From: Methyloceanibacter caenitepidi
GTDB lineage: Bacteria > Pseudomonadota > Alphaproteobacteria > Rhizobiales > Methyloligellaceae
DNA length: 64,000 nt
Assembly (NCBI RefSeq): GCF_000828475.1
Contig: NZ_AP014648.1
Coordinates: forward strand, 2,429,400-2,493,399
Direction of reading: 5' to 3'
Part shown: positions 27,561 to 37,122 of the stretch, piece by piece
How positions within the stretch are numbered: the first letter of the stretch is position 1
Layout: each line of letters begins with the position of its first letter
Translations under genes and position numbers: made by a program
Notes under the pieces: generated by a model
The model's database searches: none
Told to the model about the DNA's origin: nothing
What the model saw: the letters and a program-made list of their open reading frames with translations, nothing else

Positions 27561-28152
27561 TCTGACGACGCAGAAGCAGGTCGGGGTTGCGACAGGCATG
27601 GCGATCGCCGTGGCCGTGACCGCCGCAACGCTCGCGCTGCCCTTCGTTTGGCCCGGATTTCCGGCCGGCCCAGACGACCAGGCGGGCACGATGCGATTGT
27701 GGGCCTATGTCACGACCGGCGTTGCGTTCTGGCTCCTGGTCTCGGTTGCCCGTCTTGCGAAACACCGATTCTTCACGCCGGAAGACATCGACGGCGCGGC
27801 GGGCCCGAGCGAGACGGCGAAAGCGCGGATGCTGCAGTCGATGCTGCAGAACACCTTGGAGCAATCGGTCCTCGCCATTGCGGTCTACGGTGCCTGGTTT
27901 GCCCTCACCCCTGCCGAAACGAGGCTGCTGCCGCTTCTGTGCATGGCGCTCTTCAGCCTCGGACGGATACTCTTCTTTTTGGGATATGAGCGGGGAGCCG
28001 TGGCCCGCTCTTTGGGCTTCGCGCTGACATTCTACCCGACCGTGGGGCTGTTCATCCTGCTGCTTGGATTTTCCACGGCGCGCCTAATCGGCGCGGCTCA
28101 CGCAATCCCGCTTCAGACGACTTTCGGCCTTGATCCGGCTATGCTTGGATGA
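27544..28152 (+). CDS. MAPEG-like membrane protein
   Basis: A 202-residue four-helix membrane protein. The middle part (MLQSMLQNTLEQSVLAIAVYGAWF, then LCMALFSLGRILFFLGYE) matches the MAPEG fold, whose eukaryotic members are glutathione transferases and eicosanoid enzymes. The conserved ENTLEQ-like turn and the Arg of GRILFF are present. ATGs at 27544 and 27550 are both possible; they lie inside the end of the monooxygenase gene. The open frame extends further up but is antisense-like noise. Bacterial function is unknown. Confidence 0.78.
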   Translation: MAMKVDLTTQKQVGVATGMAIAVAVTAATLALPFVWPGFPAGPDDQAGTMRLWAYVTTGVAFWLLVSVARLAKHRFFTPEDIDGAAGPSETAKARMLQSMLQNTLEQSVLAIAVYGAWFALTPAETRLLPLLCMALFSLGRILFFLGYERGAVARSLGFALTFYPTVGLFILLLGFSTARLIGAAHAIPLQTTFGLDPAMLG

Positions 28153-28223
28153 CATCAAACGCTGATTCCCGCGCCGCCGTTTCTAGTCGCCGCCCTCTTC
28201 ACAAACCCCGGTAAGCCTTACGG

Positions 28224-31085
28224 ATGCTTCTTGCCCTCGCCACACTCACGCCGTTTCTCGGCGCGGTTGTGCCTTTGTTGGCGGACCGCTTTGGGCGCGA
28301 TATCTGCGCGATTGCGACCGGCGCGGTCACCCTGACGGCGCTCGTGCTCGCGATGTCGCACGCGCCGGCGGTCTACAATGGCGAGGTCGTCACCTGGAGC
28401 GTGCCCTGGCTGCCCACGATCGGGCTGTCCTTCTCGTTCTTCGCCGACGGCCTCGGGCTGTTCTTCGCCGGACTCATTCTCGGCATCGGGCTGCTGATCA
28501 TTCTCTATGCCCGGTACTATTTGGGCTCGAAGGATTCCCTGAGCCTCCTCTATTTCTATTTGCTGCTGTTCCAAGGCGCGATGGTCGGCATTGTCCTCAG
28601 CGACAACATCCTTCTGCTGATCGTCTTCTGGGAACTGACCAGCCTCACCTCGTTCTTGCTTATCGGCTATTGGCGGCATCTGCCCGAGTCGCGCCAAGGG
28701 GCCCGCATGGCGCTGATCGTCACCGGCACCGGCGGCCTCGCGCTGATCGCGGGCATGGTGATCCTGGGCCACATCGCCGGCAGCTACGAGATCACCGAGA
28801 TCCTTCAGCGCGGCGACGCCGTCCGGTCCTCGCCGCTGTTCCTGCCCGCGATGCTCCTGGTCCTCCTCGGGGCCTTCACGAAGTCCGCGCAGTTCCCGTT
28901 CCATTTCTGGCTGCCGCACGCCATGGCTGCGCCGACGCCCGTCTCCGCCTATCTGCATTCCGCGACCATGGTGAAGGCGGGACTGTTCTTGATGGCCAGG
29001 CTCTGGCCGGTGTTCTCGCCGGCCGATGCATGGTTCCTCATCGTCGCGCCGATCGGTCTTGTCACCATGCTGATCGCGGCCTGGATCGCTCTGTTCCGGA
29101 ACGACCTCAAGGCGCTGCTGGCCTATTCGACCGTGAGCCATCTGGGCCTTGTGACAATGCTGCTCGGCTTCGGCACGCCGCTTGCCGCGATTGCCGCGAT
29201 GTTCCACATCCTCAATCACGCGACCTTCAAGGCGGGCCTCTTCATGTGCGCCGGGATCGTGGATCACGAGGCGGGCACGCGCGACATCCGGCGGCTCGGG
29301 GGGCTGATGACGCTCATGCCGATCACGGCGACGCTGGCCATGATCGGCGCGGCGTCGATGGCTGGCATTCCGCTGTTCAATGGGTTCCTCTCCAAGGAGA
29401 TGATGCTGGAGGAAGCCTCGCATACCGCCTATGGCGGACACACCTGGGTGATCCCGTCTCTGGTGACGCTGGCTGCGCTGTTCTCTGCCGCCTACTCGTA
29501 CCGCTTCGCCATCAGCACCTTCCTCGGCCCCGTGCGCGACGACTATCCGAAGAAGCCCCACGATCCGCCTGTCGGCATGTGGCTGCCTGTCGCGCTCCTC
29601 GCCGTCCTCGTCATCGCAATTGGCATTTTCCCGGCTGAGACGGCGGGCGCGATTGTCGAGCGTACCGCGTCGGCGGTCGTCGGCGGCCCGCTGCCCAAAT
29701 ACTATCTCGCTCTCTGGCACGGCTTCACCCCCGCGCTTCTGATGAGCGTCATCGCCCTCGTGGGCGGCGCCTTCCTGTTCCGGTCCTACAACGCCGCGGA
29801 TCAGCTCCGCCTTGTCTTCGCGGGGATGGACGCGAAGAGCATGTTCGACGCCGGCGTCTCGGGCCTTGTCCGCGGCGCGCGCGGCTTCATCAATGCCACC
29901 CACAACGGCTCGTTCTCGCGCTATGCCGGCGTCATCCTGGTGACGATCCTCGCGGTCGGCGCAGCGGGCTTCTTCAACGCGCCACATGGACCGGGGACGC
30001 GGGCCGTCATTCCGGGATCGTTCCCGGCGACTGCCGCGTGGCTCGTCCTTGCGACGTTGTGCATCTCGTTGCTGTTCTGGCACCAGAACCGGCTGCTGTC
30101 CTTGCTCTTGACCAGCGGCGTCGGCTTGATCGCCGCGCTGTTCTTCCTCGAGTTCTCCGCGCCCGATCTGTCCCTGACGCAGATCTCCGTCGACATCGTC
30201 ACGACCATCCTGCTGCTGCTCGCGCTCAATCTCGTGCCGCAGACCTCGCCGCAGGAAACGAGCACCGGCGGCCGGTTTGCGCGCGCGCTGGTTGCCGCGG
30301 CCGTAGGCCTGGGCATCGCCGCCCTCGCCTACGCGATCATGACCCGCGATTTCCAGACGATCTCGGATTACTACTTGGCCGAGGCCAAGCCCGGCGGCGG
30401 CGGCACCAATGTGGTGAACGTGATCCTCGTCGACTTCCGCGGCTTTGATACCTACGGCGAGATCATCGTGCTCGGGATCGCGGCGATCACCATCTTCGCG
30501 CTGCTCGACAACGCCTTACGCGGCGCGGCCGCGCGCACGCTCGCGTCGATCCGCAGCGACCGCGAGCAAAGCGTCAACGCCCACCCGATGATGCTGGTCG
30601 TGGCAACGCGCGTCCTGTTCCCACTCGTGCTCGTGGTGGCGGCCTTCGTCTTTCTGCGCGGTCACAATGAGCCGGGCGGCGGCTTTATCGCCGGACTGAT
30701 CGTGGCCATCGCGCTCATCATGCAATACATCGCCAGCGGTTACGGCTGGGCCGCATCCCGCATGCGCCTCGACAGCCAGGTGCTCATCGGCACGGGCGTG
30801 CTGATCGCCGGACTGACCGGCGTGGTATCGCTGATCTTCGGCTGGCCCTTCCTGACCAGTACCTACACCTATGTGCACCTTCCGATCGTCGGCGAGTTCG
30901 AACTCGCCTCGGCCATGTCGTTCGACCTCGGCGTGTTCCTGGCCGTGGTCGGCGTCGTGATGCTCTCGCTGGCCCAGATATCGCGTGTCGAGGCGCGCGC
31001 CGAGCCCGAAGTCATTCCCGAAGGCCCGATGGACGTTCCGTTGAAGGACGGCCGGGTCGTCAGCTCGAACAAGAAGGAGAGCTGA
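28224..31085 (+). CDS. mrpA: Mrp Na+/H+ antiporter fused subunit A+B
   Basis: The largest subunit of a multisubunit cation/proton antiporter that exports Na+ (or K+) in exchange for protons. The 953 residues include about 14 helices related to NuoL (LLIVFWELTSLTSFLLIGYW, FPFHFWLPHAMAAPTPVSAYLHS, LLAYSTVSHLG) and a C-terminal MnhB-like domain (FLRGHNEPGGGFIAGLIVAI). This is the fused form known in rhizobia as PhaAB, so no separate mrpB follows. It opens a six-gene operon. Confidence 0.95.
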   Translation: MLLALATLTPFLGAVVPLLADRFGRDICAIATGAVTLTALVLAMSHAPAVYNGEVVTWSVPWLPTIGLSFSFFADGLGLFFAGLILGIGLLIILYARYYLGSKDSLSLLYFYLLLFQGAMVGIVLSDNILLLIVFWELTSLTSFLLIGYWRHLPESRQGARMALIVTGTGGLALIAGMVILGHIAGSYEITEILQRGDAVRSSPLFLPAMLLVLLGAFTKSAQFPFHFWLPHAMAAPTPVSAYLHSATMVKAGLFLMARLWPVFSPADAWFLIVAPIGLVTMLIAAWIALFRNDLKALLAYSTVSHLGLVTMLLGFGTPLAAIAAMFHILNHATFKAGLFMCAGIVDHEAGTRDIRRLGGLMTLMPITATLAMIGAASMAGIPLFNGFLSKEMMLEEASHTAYGGHTWVIPSLVTLAALFSAAYSYRFAISTFLGPVRDDYPKKPHDPPVGMWLPVALLAVLVIAIGIFPAETAGAIVERTASAVVGGPLPKYYLALWHGFTPALLMSVIALVGGAFLFRSYNAADQLRLVFAGMDAKSMFDAGVSGLVRGARGFINATHNGSFSRYAGVILVTILAVGAAGFFNAPHGPGTRAVIPGSFPATAAWLVLATLCISLLFWHQNRLLSLLLTSGVGLIAALFFLEFSAPDLSLTQISVDIVTTILLLLALNLVPQTSPQETSTGGRFARALVAAAVGLGIAALAYAIMTRDFQTISDYYLAEAKPGGGGTNVVNVILVDFRGFDTYGEIIVLGIAAITIFALLDNALRGAAARTLASIRSDREQSVNAHPMMLVVATRVLFPLVLVVAAFVFLRGHNEPGGGFIAGLIVAIALIMQYIASGYGWAASRMRLDSQVLIGTGVLIAGLTGVVSLIFGWPFLTSTYTYVHLPIVGEFELASAMSFDLGVFLAVVGVVMLSLAQISRVEARAEPEVIPEGPMDVPLKDGRVVSSNKKES

Positions 31086-31086
31086 C

Positions 31087-31440
31087 ATGGAACTCATCGT
31101 CTCCAGCGCGATCGGCTTGATGACGGCGGCGGCTGTCTATTTGATTCTTCAGCAGCGGACCTTCCCGATCGTGGTCGGCCTGACCTTGCTGTCCTACGCG
31201 ATTAACATCTTCTTGTTTTCGTCGGGACGGCTTGTCATCGATAAGCCGCCGATCATTGGGGGCGCCGACGCCTATACCGATCCCCTGCCGCAGGCTCTCG
31301 TGCTCACGGCCATCGTCATCTCGTTCGGCATGACGGCACTGATCGTCGTGCTCGCGTTGCGCGGGTTCCTCGAGACCGCGACGGACACGGCAGACCTCCC
31401 CGAGGACGATTTCCCTGACGAGACGGAGACCGGCACATGA
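31087..31440 (+). CDS. mrpC: Mrp antiporter subunit C
   Basis: A 117-residue NuoK-like subunit with three helices (SSAIGLMTAAAVYLILQQRT, VVGLTLLSYAINIFLF, ALVLTAIVISFGMTALIVVL). It is part of the membrane core of the Mrp complex. It starts one base after the mrpA stop codon and overlaps mrpD by four bases (ATGA), so translation is strongly coupled. The acidic C-terminal tail (LPEDDFPDETETGT) is cytoplasmic or periplasmic and variable in the family. Confidence 0.95.
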   Translation: MELIVSSAIGLMTAAAVYLILQQRTFPIVVGLTLLSYAINIFLFSSGRLVIDKPPIIGGADAYTDPLPQALVLTAIVISFGMTALIVVLALRGFLETATDTADLPEDDFPDETETGT

Positions 31441-33056
31441 CGGCTCCGCATATCGCAACAAGCTGGATAATCGCGCCGGCGATCCTGCCCGCCATCACCG
31501 CGGCGATTATGATCCTGGTGCGGCGGCGCGACATCGAGATGCAGCGCGTGCTCTCGGTCGCCTCCACCGTGGCTTTGCTCGGGATCGCGCTGTTCCTCTA
31601 CCAAGCCGTCAGCGACGGCGAGACGGACGCTTACCGCCTCGGCGCCTGGCCGGCGCCATACGGCATCGTGCTCGTCATCGACCGTCTCTCCACCACGATG
31701 CTGGTGCTTACGGCGGGACTCGCTCTCGCCGTACTGCTCTACGCCATCGCCGGTTGGGACAGGCGCGGGCGGCACTTCCACGCGCTGTTCCATTTCCAGC
31801 TGCTCGGTTTGAACGGCGCCTTCCTCACAGGCGACCTGTTCAACCTCTTCGTCTTCTTCGAGGTCATGCTGATCGCATCCTACGGCCTCATGCTGCATGG
31901 CGGCGGCGCGAAGCGCCTGCGCGCGGGCTTCCAATATGTGGCCATCAATCTCATCGCATCGTCGCTGTTCCTGATCGCGGTCGGGCTGATCTATGGCGTG
32001 ACCGGCACGCTCAATTTCGCCGATCTTGCCGTCAAGGCGCGGGCGGTCGCGGCAAACGACCAGGCGCTCCTGCAGACGGGGGCGCTTCTGCTCTTGCTCG
32101 TCTTTGCCATCAAGGCTGCGTTCGTGCCGCTGCACTGGTGGTTGCCGGCAACCTACGCCGCCGCTTCCGCACCTATCGCCGCCCTCTTCGCGATCATGAC
32201 CAAGGTGGGCGCGTACGCCATCATCCGCGTGTTCGGCACCGTGTTCGGCGATGGCGCCGGCGCCGAGACGCTGGGCGCTGTCGCCGCACCCTGGGTCGTC
32301 CCCGCTGCGCTCGTGACCCTTGCTGTCGGCACGGCCGGCCTGCTCGGCGCACGAAGACTGCTCGACCTCGCCGCCTTCAACACGATCGCCTCGATGGGTA
32401 CGATCCTCATCGCCATCGGCCTGTTCAGCGTCGATGGGCTGACGGCGGCGCTATATTACCTGGTCCACAGCACCATCGCAGGCGCCGCGCTGTTCCTGAT
32501 CGTCGATCTGATCGCCGCGCGCCGTCCGAACAAGCTCGACGCCTTGGTTCCCTGCAACCCGATCAGCCAAGCGCCGGTCCTCGGCGCGCTGTTCTTCCTC
32601 GTGGCCATCGCTGTCGTGGGGCTGCCGCCACTGTCCGGCTTCATCGGCAAGCTCATGGTTCTCGACGCGACGTACGACGCGCCGCGGGCATGGCTGATCT
32701 GGACCACGATCCTCGTGGCCTCGTTGATGATGACCATCGCCTTCGCCCGCGCCGGAAGCACGATCTTCTGGAAGACCGACGGGCAGACGACCGGACCCGG
32801 CTGGGAAACCGCCTCCAAGACGCCTATGGTCGTGGTGGCGTTTCTCGTGGGCGCGAGCCTGATGCTGGCCGTGTTCGCAGGTCCCGCCGTGAAGGCCCTG
32901 CATGCGACCGCGGGCCAGGCGCTCGACACGCAGAACTACGTCAACGCAGTGCTCGGGCCACAAGAGAACACCGAACCGGAGCGGCCGATTACCGAGCCGG
33001 CCGATGAGGCCACGACCGTGCCCGTGCCGGCCGATACGCAGGTGGAGGAGCACTGA
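31437..33056 (+). CDS. mrpD: Mrp antiporter subunit D
   Basis: A NuoN/NuoM-like proton-translocating subunit of 539 residues with about 14 helices. Markers include NLFVFFEVMLIASYGLML, the KAAFVPLHWWLPATYAAASAP segment with its essential Lys, and VGLPPLSGFIGKLMVLDA. The C-terminal part after about residue 490 is a polar, Pro/Glu-rich tail (EPERPITEPADEATTVPVP) absent from many homologues. It lies between mrpC and mrpE with almost no spacing. Confidence 0.95.
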   Translation: MTAPHIATSWIIAPAILPAITAAIMILVRRRDIEMQRVLSVASTVALLGIALFLYQAVSDGETDAYRLGAWPAPYGIVLVIDRLSTTMLVLTAGLALAVLLYAIAGWDRRGRHFHALFHFQLLGLNGAFLTGDLFNLFVFFEVMLIASYGLMLHGGGAKRLRAGFQYVAINLIASSLFLIAVGLIYGVTGTLNFADLAVKARAVAANDQALLQTGALLLLLVFAIKAAFVPLHWWLPATYAAASAPIAALFAIMTKVGAYAIIRVFGTVFGDGAGAETLGAVAAPWVVPAALVTLAVGTAGLLGARRLLDLAAFNTIASMGTILIAIGLFSVDGLTAALYYLVHSTIAGAALFLIVDLIAARRPNKLDALVPCNPISQAPVLGALFFLVAIAVVGLPPLSGFIGKLMVLDATYDAPRAWLIWTTILVASLMMTIAFARAGSTIFWKTDGQTTGPGWETASKTPMVVVAFLVGASLMLAVFAGPAVKALHATAGQALDTQNYVNAVLGPQENTEPERPITEPADEATTVPVPADTQVEEH

Positions 33057-33058
33057 CG

Positions 33059-33550
33059 ATGTTCGCAAAGCTCGTTCCCCATCCATTGCTGACCGTGCTG
33101 ATCGTTATCGTCTGGATTCTCCTCAACGGGGTGTCCTGGGGCGCCGCCGTGCTGGGGCTGATCCTCGGCATCGTTGTTCCGCGCGCGACGAGCGCCTTTT
33201 GGCCCGACCGGCCGTTGGTCAAGAGCCCGCTCACGATCGTCACCTATGCGCTCATCGTGCTGTGGGACATCGTCGTCGCTAACTTTCAGGTCGCGTATCT
33301 GATCCTGTTCCGTCGCGGCGACGATCTGCAATCGCACTTCGTCACCATCCCGCTCGATCTCCGGTCGCCGGAAGCCATCTCCGCCCTCGCCGGCACCATC
33401 ACGATGACCCCCGGCACCGTGAGTGCCACCTTGAGCGCCGACGGACGCGCGCTGCTTGTCCATTGCCTTGAAACCGACGACCCCGAGAAGACCGTGGCCG
33501 AAATCAAGGCTCGCTATGAGACCCGACTGCAAAGGATCTTCGAGAGATGA
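33059..33550 (+). CDS. mrpE: Mrp antiporter subunit E
   Basis: A 163-residue subunit unique to Mrp complexes. Its N-terminal helices (LLTVLIVIVWILLNGVSW, GAAVLGLILGIVVPRA) lead into a soluble domain with TMTPGTVSATLSADGRALLV and HCLETDD, typical of MnhE. It starts two bases after the mrpD stop and overlaps mrpF by four. The role is assembly or stability of the antiporter. Confidence 0.94.
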   Translation: MFAKLVPHPLLTVLIVIVWILLNGVSWGAAVLGLILGIVVPRATSAFWPDRPLVKSPLTIVTYALIVLWDIVVANFQVAYLILFRRGDDLQSHFVTIPLDLRSPEAISALAGTITMTPGTVSATLSADGRALLVHCLETDDPEKTVAEIKARYETRLQRIFER

Positions 33551-33816
33551 TCGAAACCGCCTGTGCCATCGCCTTCGTCGCGATCAGCGCGGCCATGCTG
33601 CTCTGCCTTTACCGCGTGCTCGTAGGGCCGGACATGCCGACGCGAATTCTCGCGCTCGACACATTGACGATCAACGCGATCGGACTTGTGGTGCTTGCCG
33701 GCATCTATTGGGGCACGGAACTCTATTTCGAAGTCGCCTTGCTGTTCGCGATGGTCGGCTTCCTGACGACGGTCGCGTACTGCAAGTACATCTTGCGCGG
33801 CAATGTGATGGAGTAG
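33547..33816 (+). CDS. mrpF: Mrp antiporter subunit F
   Basis: An 89-residue three-helix subunit. RVLVGPDMPTRILALDTLTI is the family signature, followed by INAIGLVVLAGIYWG and ALLFAMVGFLTTVAYCKY. In several species MrpF also affects bile-salt or cholate efflux, though nothing here shows that. It is translationally coupled to mrpE (ATGA) and followed after four bases by mrpG. Confidence 0.94.
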   Translation: MIETACAIAFVAISAAMLLCLYRVLVGPDMPTRILALDTLTINAIGLVVLAGIYWGTELYFEVALLFAMVGFLTTVAYCKYILRGNVME

Positions 33817-33820
33817 ATCG

Positions 33821-34213
33821 ATGACCGACTTCGGCGACATCGCAGTAGCGGCCCTGATTTGCCTCGGCGCCTTTTTCCTCTTCGTCGGCTCGCTCGGCCT
33901 GGCCAAACTGCCTGACCTGATGCGGCGGCTGCACGGTCCGACCAAGGCGACGACGCTCGGCATCGGCGCGACGCTGATCGCCTCGATGCTCTACTTCCTC
34001 CTGAAGGGGAACGCGATGTCCATCCAAGAACTGTTGATCACGACGTTCTTGTTTTTGACGGCGCCTGTGACGGCGCTCATGGTGGCGAAGGCGCATCTCC
34101 TGCTCGACAAGTCCGAGGCGGCAAACCTACCGCCCACCGGCCGCAAGGTCGGCTGGTCGGTTTTCGACGCGCCGCCCGTTCAATCGGAAGACACCCCGTC
34201 CAAGGAAGATTGA
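33821..34213 (+). CDS. mrpG: Mrp antiporter subunit G
   Basis: A 130-residue subunit closing the operon. The motif FLFVGSLGLAKLPDLMRRLHGPTKATTLG is diagnostic, and two further helices complete the fold. A polar tail of about 30 residues follows (KSEAANLPPTGRKVGWSVFD). No clear terminator was seen in the 75 bp before the next gene, so read-through is possible. Confidence 0.94.
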   Translation: MTDFGDIAVAALICLGAFFLFVGSLGLAKLPDLMRRLHGPTKATTLGIGATLIASMLYFLLKGNAMSIQELLITTFLFLTAPVTALMVAKAHLLLDKSEAANLPPTGRKVGWSVFDAPPVQSEDTPSKED

Positions 34214-34288
34214 CATCGGGCAGCTGACACGGCCGGCGTCTGACGGAGCAGCTCCTGGACGCGGTCAAATTTTAGAAGGACGAGAAGC

Positions 34289-34618
34289 ATGTTCATCGCC
34301 ATGAACCGGTTCAAAGTACTCAAAGGCGCGGAAGAGGATTTCGAGCAAGTTTGGCTGTCGCGCGAGACTCATCTCGAAGACGTCCCCGGCTTTGTCGAAT
34401 TCCATCTCCTAAAGGGACCCGAGCGGGAGGACCACGTCCTCTACGCCTCGCACAGCATCTGGCGTTCCCAAGCCGACTTCGAGGCCTGGACACGATCGGA
34501 AGCTTTCCGCAAGGCGCATGCGCGCGCCGGCGAGGGCAAGCCCTTGTATCAGGGCCACCCCGAGTTCGAAGGCTTTACCACCTTGCAAAAGGTGCGCGCG
34601 AAGAATGCCGCGGCCTAG
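34289..34618 (+). CDS. Antibiotic biosynthesis monooxygenase (ABM/HmoA-like) protein
   Basis: A 109-residue ABM-fold protein. MFIAMNRFKVLKGAEEDFEQVW and FVEFHLLKGPEREDHVLYAS are typical, and the Trp and His residues resemble IsdG/HmoA haem-degrading members (SIWRSQADFEAWTRSEAF, HARAG). It may degrade haem or act as a small oxygenase. An AAGGA ribosome site precedes the ATG. It converges with the molybdopterin oxidoreductase gene 33 bp away; no shared function is implied. Confidence 0.85.
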   Translation: MFIAMNRFKVLKGAEEDFEQVWLSRETHLEDVPGFVEFHLLKGPEREDHVLYASHSIWRSQADFEAWTRSEAFRKAHARAGEGKPLYQGHPEFEGFTTLQKVRAKNAAA

Positions 34619-34651
34619 CCTCAGCAGACCAGGCCGCCGGCACTCCAAACA

Positions 34652-36787
34652 CTAATTGACGCGTCTCACCTGAACCAGATTGTCGGAGAAGGTGGGCGCG
34701 TGCCCCAGGCTCGCGAACTCATCCGAACTGATGCAGTTCACCGAACCGTCCGACCGGTTGAGGCTCCGCCAATAGCCGAGCGTTGCGACGATGACGCCTT
34801 TGTTCACGTCGTCGGTGACGCGCGCCAAACCTTCGAAGTCGCCCCGGTCGTTATAGACCCGGACGGGATCGCCATCGCGGATCGAACGGGCCTTTGCGTC
34901 GGCCTTGTTTATTAGAACGAACTGCTCGCCTTGACCTTTGATCTTGTGTGGCTCGTTGGCGTAGCACGAGTTCAGGAAGCCGTGGCTCTTCGGCGAGATG
35001 ATGTTGAGCGGGTACTGGTCCGCGAGCTTCCGGTTCGTCTCCGGAGATTCGCGCGGCGGCAAATAGCCGGGCAGCGGATCCACATCCTCGCCGGACTGCT
35101 TGTCCTCGTACATCATCCGGAACGGTGGCGCGACGAAGTTCGTGGCGCCATGCAGGAAGAACTCGACCTTGCCTGACGGTGTCGGGAAGTTCCCCTCCGC
35201 ATGCGGTAGTCGGTTATCGGGCGTGCCGACCGCGAGGTGGAAATAGCCGTGCTTGCGGAAGTAATCCATATCGATGCCGGCCATCTGCGGTGCGTCCCAT
35301 TGGATGTAGTGCTCCGCAAGCTCCATGTCGCTCATGGTGAAGCGTGGATCGTCGTCGAACCCGAAGGCTGCGGACAGGAGGCGGAAAATCTCCGCATTCG
35401 ACTTGGCCTCACCACGCGGCTCGATCGCCTTCTCGTTCAAGGTCAAATAGAAGTGCCCCCACGAGAACATCATGTCGTCGTGCTCGCCGGCCATGGTCGC
35501 CGGCAGGATGATGTCTGCGTAGGCCGCCGTGTCCGTGATGAAATGTTCGGCCGTGACGAAGAACAGGTCCTCGCGCGATAGGCCTTCCACAATGCGATTG
35601 GTTTCAGGTGCCTGGCTGACGGGGTTCGTGTTGTACACGAATAGCCCCTTGATCGGCGGGTCGAGCTGCATGTCGCCGGTGAGAGCCCGGCCGAGCTGGA
35701 GATTGTTCACGACGCGGGTGTGCGGCCGGATGTAGTCGGGCCGAGAGACCTTGCCCCAGTCGATGGGGAACTCCCAGAGCGGCATCTGCAAAAGGCCGCC
35801 GCCCACATGCCGCCAAGACCCGGCGAGCGCCGGAATGGCGCACACGGCCCGGATCGTCTGACCGCCGCCCGCGTGACGCTCCAGGGCGACGCCCATGCGG
35901 ATCACGGAGGGCTGCACGCTCGCGAACTCACGGGCGAACTGGGCCACGTCCTCGGCCGAAACGCCGGTGACTTCCTCCACGTAATCAGGCGTGAAATCGA
36001 GCGCCCGCTGCGCGAGCTCAGGATAGCCGACCGTGTGCGCGTGCACCCATTCGTCGTCCACGTAGTTGCCGCGGATCATGGCGGCGATGATGCCCATGGC
36101 GAGCGCGCCATCCGTGCCTGGCTTGGGCGCAATGTGCCAGTCGGCGGCCTTGGCCGTACGCGACCGGTAGCTGTCGATCACGACAACTTTCGCACCGTTC
36201 TTCTGCGCTTCCAGAATGAACGGCCAATGATGCAGGTTGGTGGAAATCGAGTTGCACGCCCAGATCACGATGTATTTCGAATGGACGAAGCTTTCCGGAT
36301 CGACGCCGCCGGTTGGCCCGACGGTCAAGAGCCAAGCCGTCGAGGAACCGGACGCGCAAAACGTCTTTTCGTTCACGGTCGTCCCTAGGCGGTTGAAGAA
36401 GGCATCGCCGCAGGTCAGTCCCTGCACCAGCCCCTCATTGCCGAGATAGCTGTACGGCAGAATCGCCTGCGATCCGTACTCATTGATAATGTCCGTCCAG
36501 CGCGCATGGATCTCGGCAATCGCCTCGTCCCAAGTTATCTCAACGAACTTGCGGCTGCCCTTGGGGCCTGCACGGCGCAGGGGATGCAGCACGCGATCCG
36601 GATTGTAGTGGTGCTCGTGGAAGTCCTTGAGCTTCACGCACAACCCGCCGCGGGTCATGGGATGTTCCTTGTTCCCCCTGACATCGACGAGCCTGCCGCC
36701 CTCGACCTCGTAGTACATGGCGCATGTATCCGGGCAGTCATGAGGACACCCACCAAAAAACCTCTCGCGTTTCGGCTGCTCGTTCAC
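34652..36787 (-). CDS. Molybdopterin-dependent oxidoreductase with [4Fe-4S] site
   Basis: A 711-residue catalytic subunit of the DMSO reductase superfamily. It has an N-terminal cluster motif (GCPHDCPDTC, with a fourth Cys in GGLCVK), MGD-binding segments and a C-terminal domain with DGDPVRVYNDRGDFEG. The Mo-ligand region reads EKTFCASGSSTA, so Cys or Ser could ligate the metal. There is no Tat signal and no adjacent Fe-S or membrane subunit. GTG at 36787 has a strong GGAGG site; the frame extends 29 codons further without homology. The substrate (formate, polysulfide, other) cannot be settled. Confidence 0.86.
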   Translation of the reverse strand: MNEQPKRERFFGGCPHDCPDTCAMYYEVEGGRLVDVRGNKEHPMTRGGLCVKLKDFHEHHYNPDRVLHPLRRAGPKGSRKFVEITWDEAIAEIHARWTDIINEYGSQAILPYSYLGNEGLVQGLTCGDAFFNRLGTTVNEKTFCASGSSTAWLLTVGPTGGVDPESFVHSKYIVIWACNSISTNLHHWPFILEAQKNGAKVVVIDSYRSRTAKAADWHIAPKPGTDGALAMGIIAAMIRGNYVDDEWVHAHTVGYPELAQRALDFTPDYVEEVTGVSAEDVAQFAREFASVQPSVIRMGVALERHAGGGQTIRAVCAIPALAGSWRHVGGGLLQMPLWEFPIDWGKVSRPDYIRPHTRVVNNLQLGRALTGDMQLDPPIKGLFVYNTNPVSQAPETNRIVEGLSREDLFFVTAEHFITDTAAYADIILPATMAGEHDDMMFSWGHFYLTLNEKAIEPRGEAKSNAEIFRLLSAAFGFDDDPRFTMSDMELAEHYIQWDAPQMAGIDMDYFRKHGYFHLAVGTPDNRLPHAEGNFPTPSGKVEFFLHGATNFVAPPFRMMYEDKQSGEDVDPLPGYLPPRESPETNRKLADQYPLNIISPKSHGFLNSCYANEPHKIKGQGEQFVLINKADAKARSIRDGDPVRVYNDRGDFEGLARVTDDVNKGVIVATLGYWRSLNRSDGSVNCISSDEFASLGHAPTFSDNLVQVRRVN

Positions 36788-37122
36788 AAACTTCCTCCCT
36801 CTATCGCGCTCTCGTTGGCCGCTGTTGAACGAAGCGTACGATGCGCAATCAGGGTTGTCGATTGTGCAATGCAAGAGCGAAACGGGTCATAGGGCTCGGA
36901 CGCGCGAATGGGATCCCGCCCATCGGAAACAGCCGAACCTGGCGCGCCCGCAACTGTTGCAGGCCTCGTCGTCCGGCTGCGAACGCCTCGCGCCCCGAAA
37001 CCCGCCGGCGGCCATATGAGGGATCCACCCCATACACCGGACGAGCAGGCGTCCGTACGTTCCTTCCCAGTTCTGGCGGACAAGCCAGCGCAGACGCCCT
37101 TGAACCCACGAAGGAACACATC
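36788..37122. other. Divergent intergenic region, 335 bp
   Basis: Lies between the minus-strand oxidoreductase start and the plus-strand secreted protein, so it should hold two divergent promoters. A ribosome site AAGGA is seen just before 37123 and AGGGAGGAAG on the other strand near 36795. ORFs crossing it lack ribosome sites and look random. I saw no clear operator or RNA structure. Confidence 0.5.

Noticed and set aside
28218-30083. 621-codon open frame antisense to mrpA
   Set aside because: Composition is Arg/Glu/Asp/His-rich with no hydrophobic core, as expected for the complement of a GC-rich membrane gene. There is no ribosome site and mrpA is certain.
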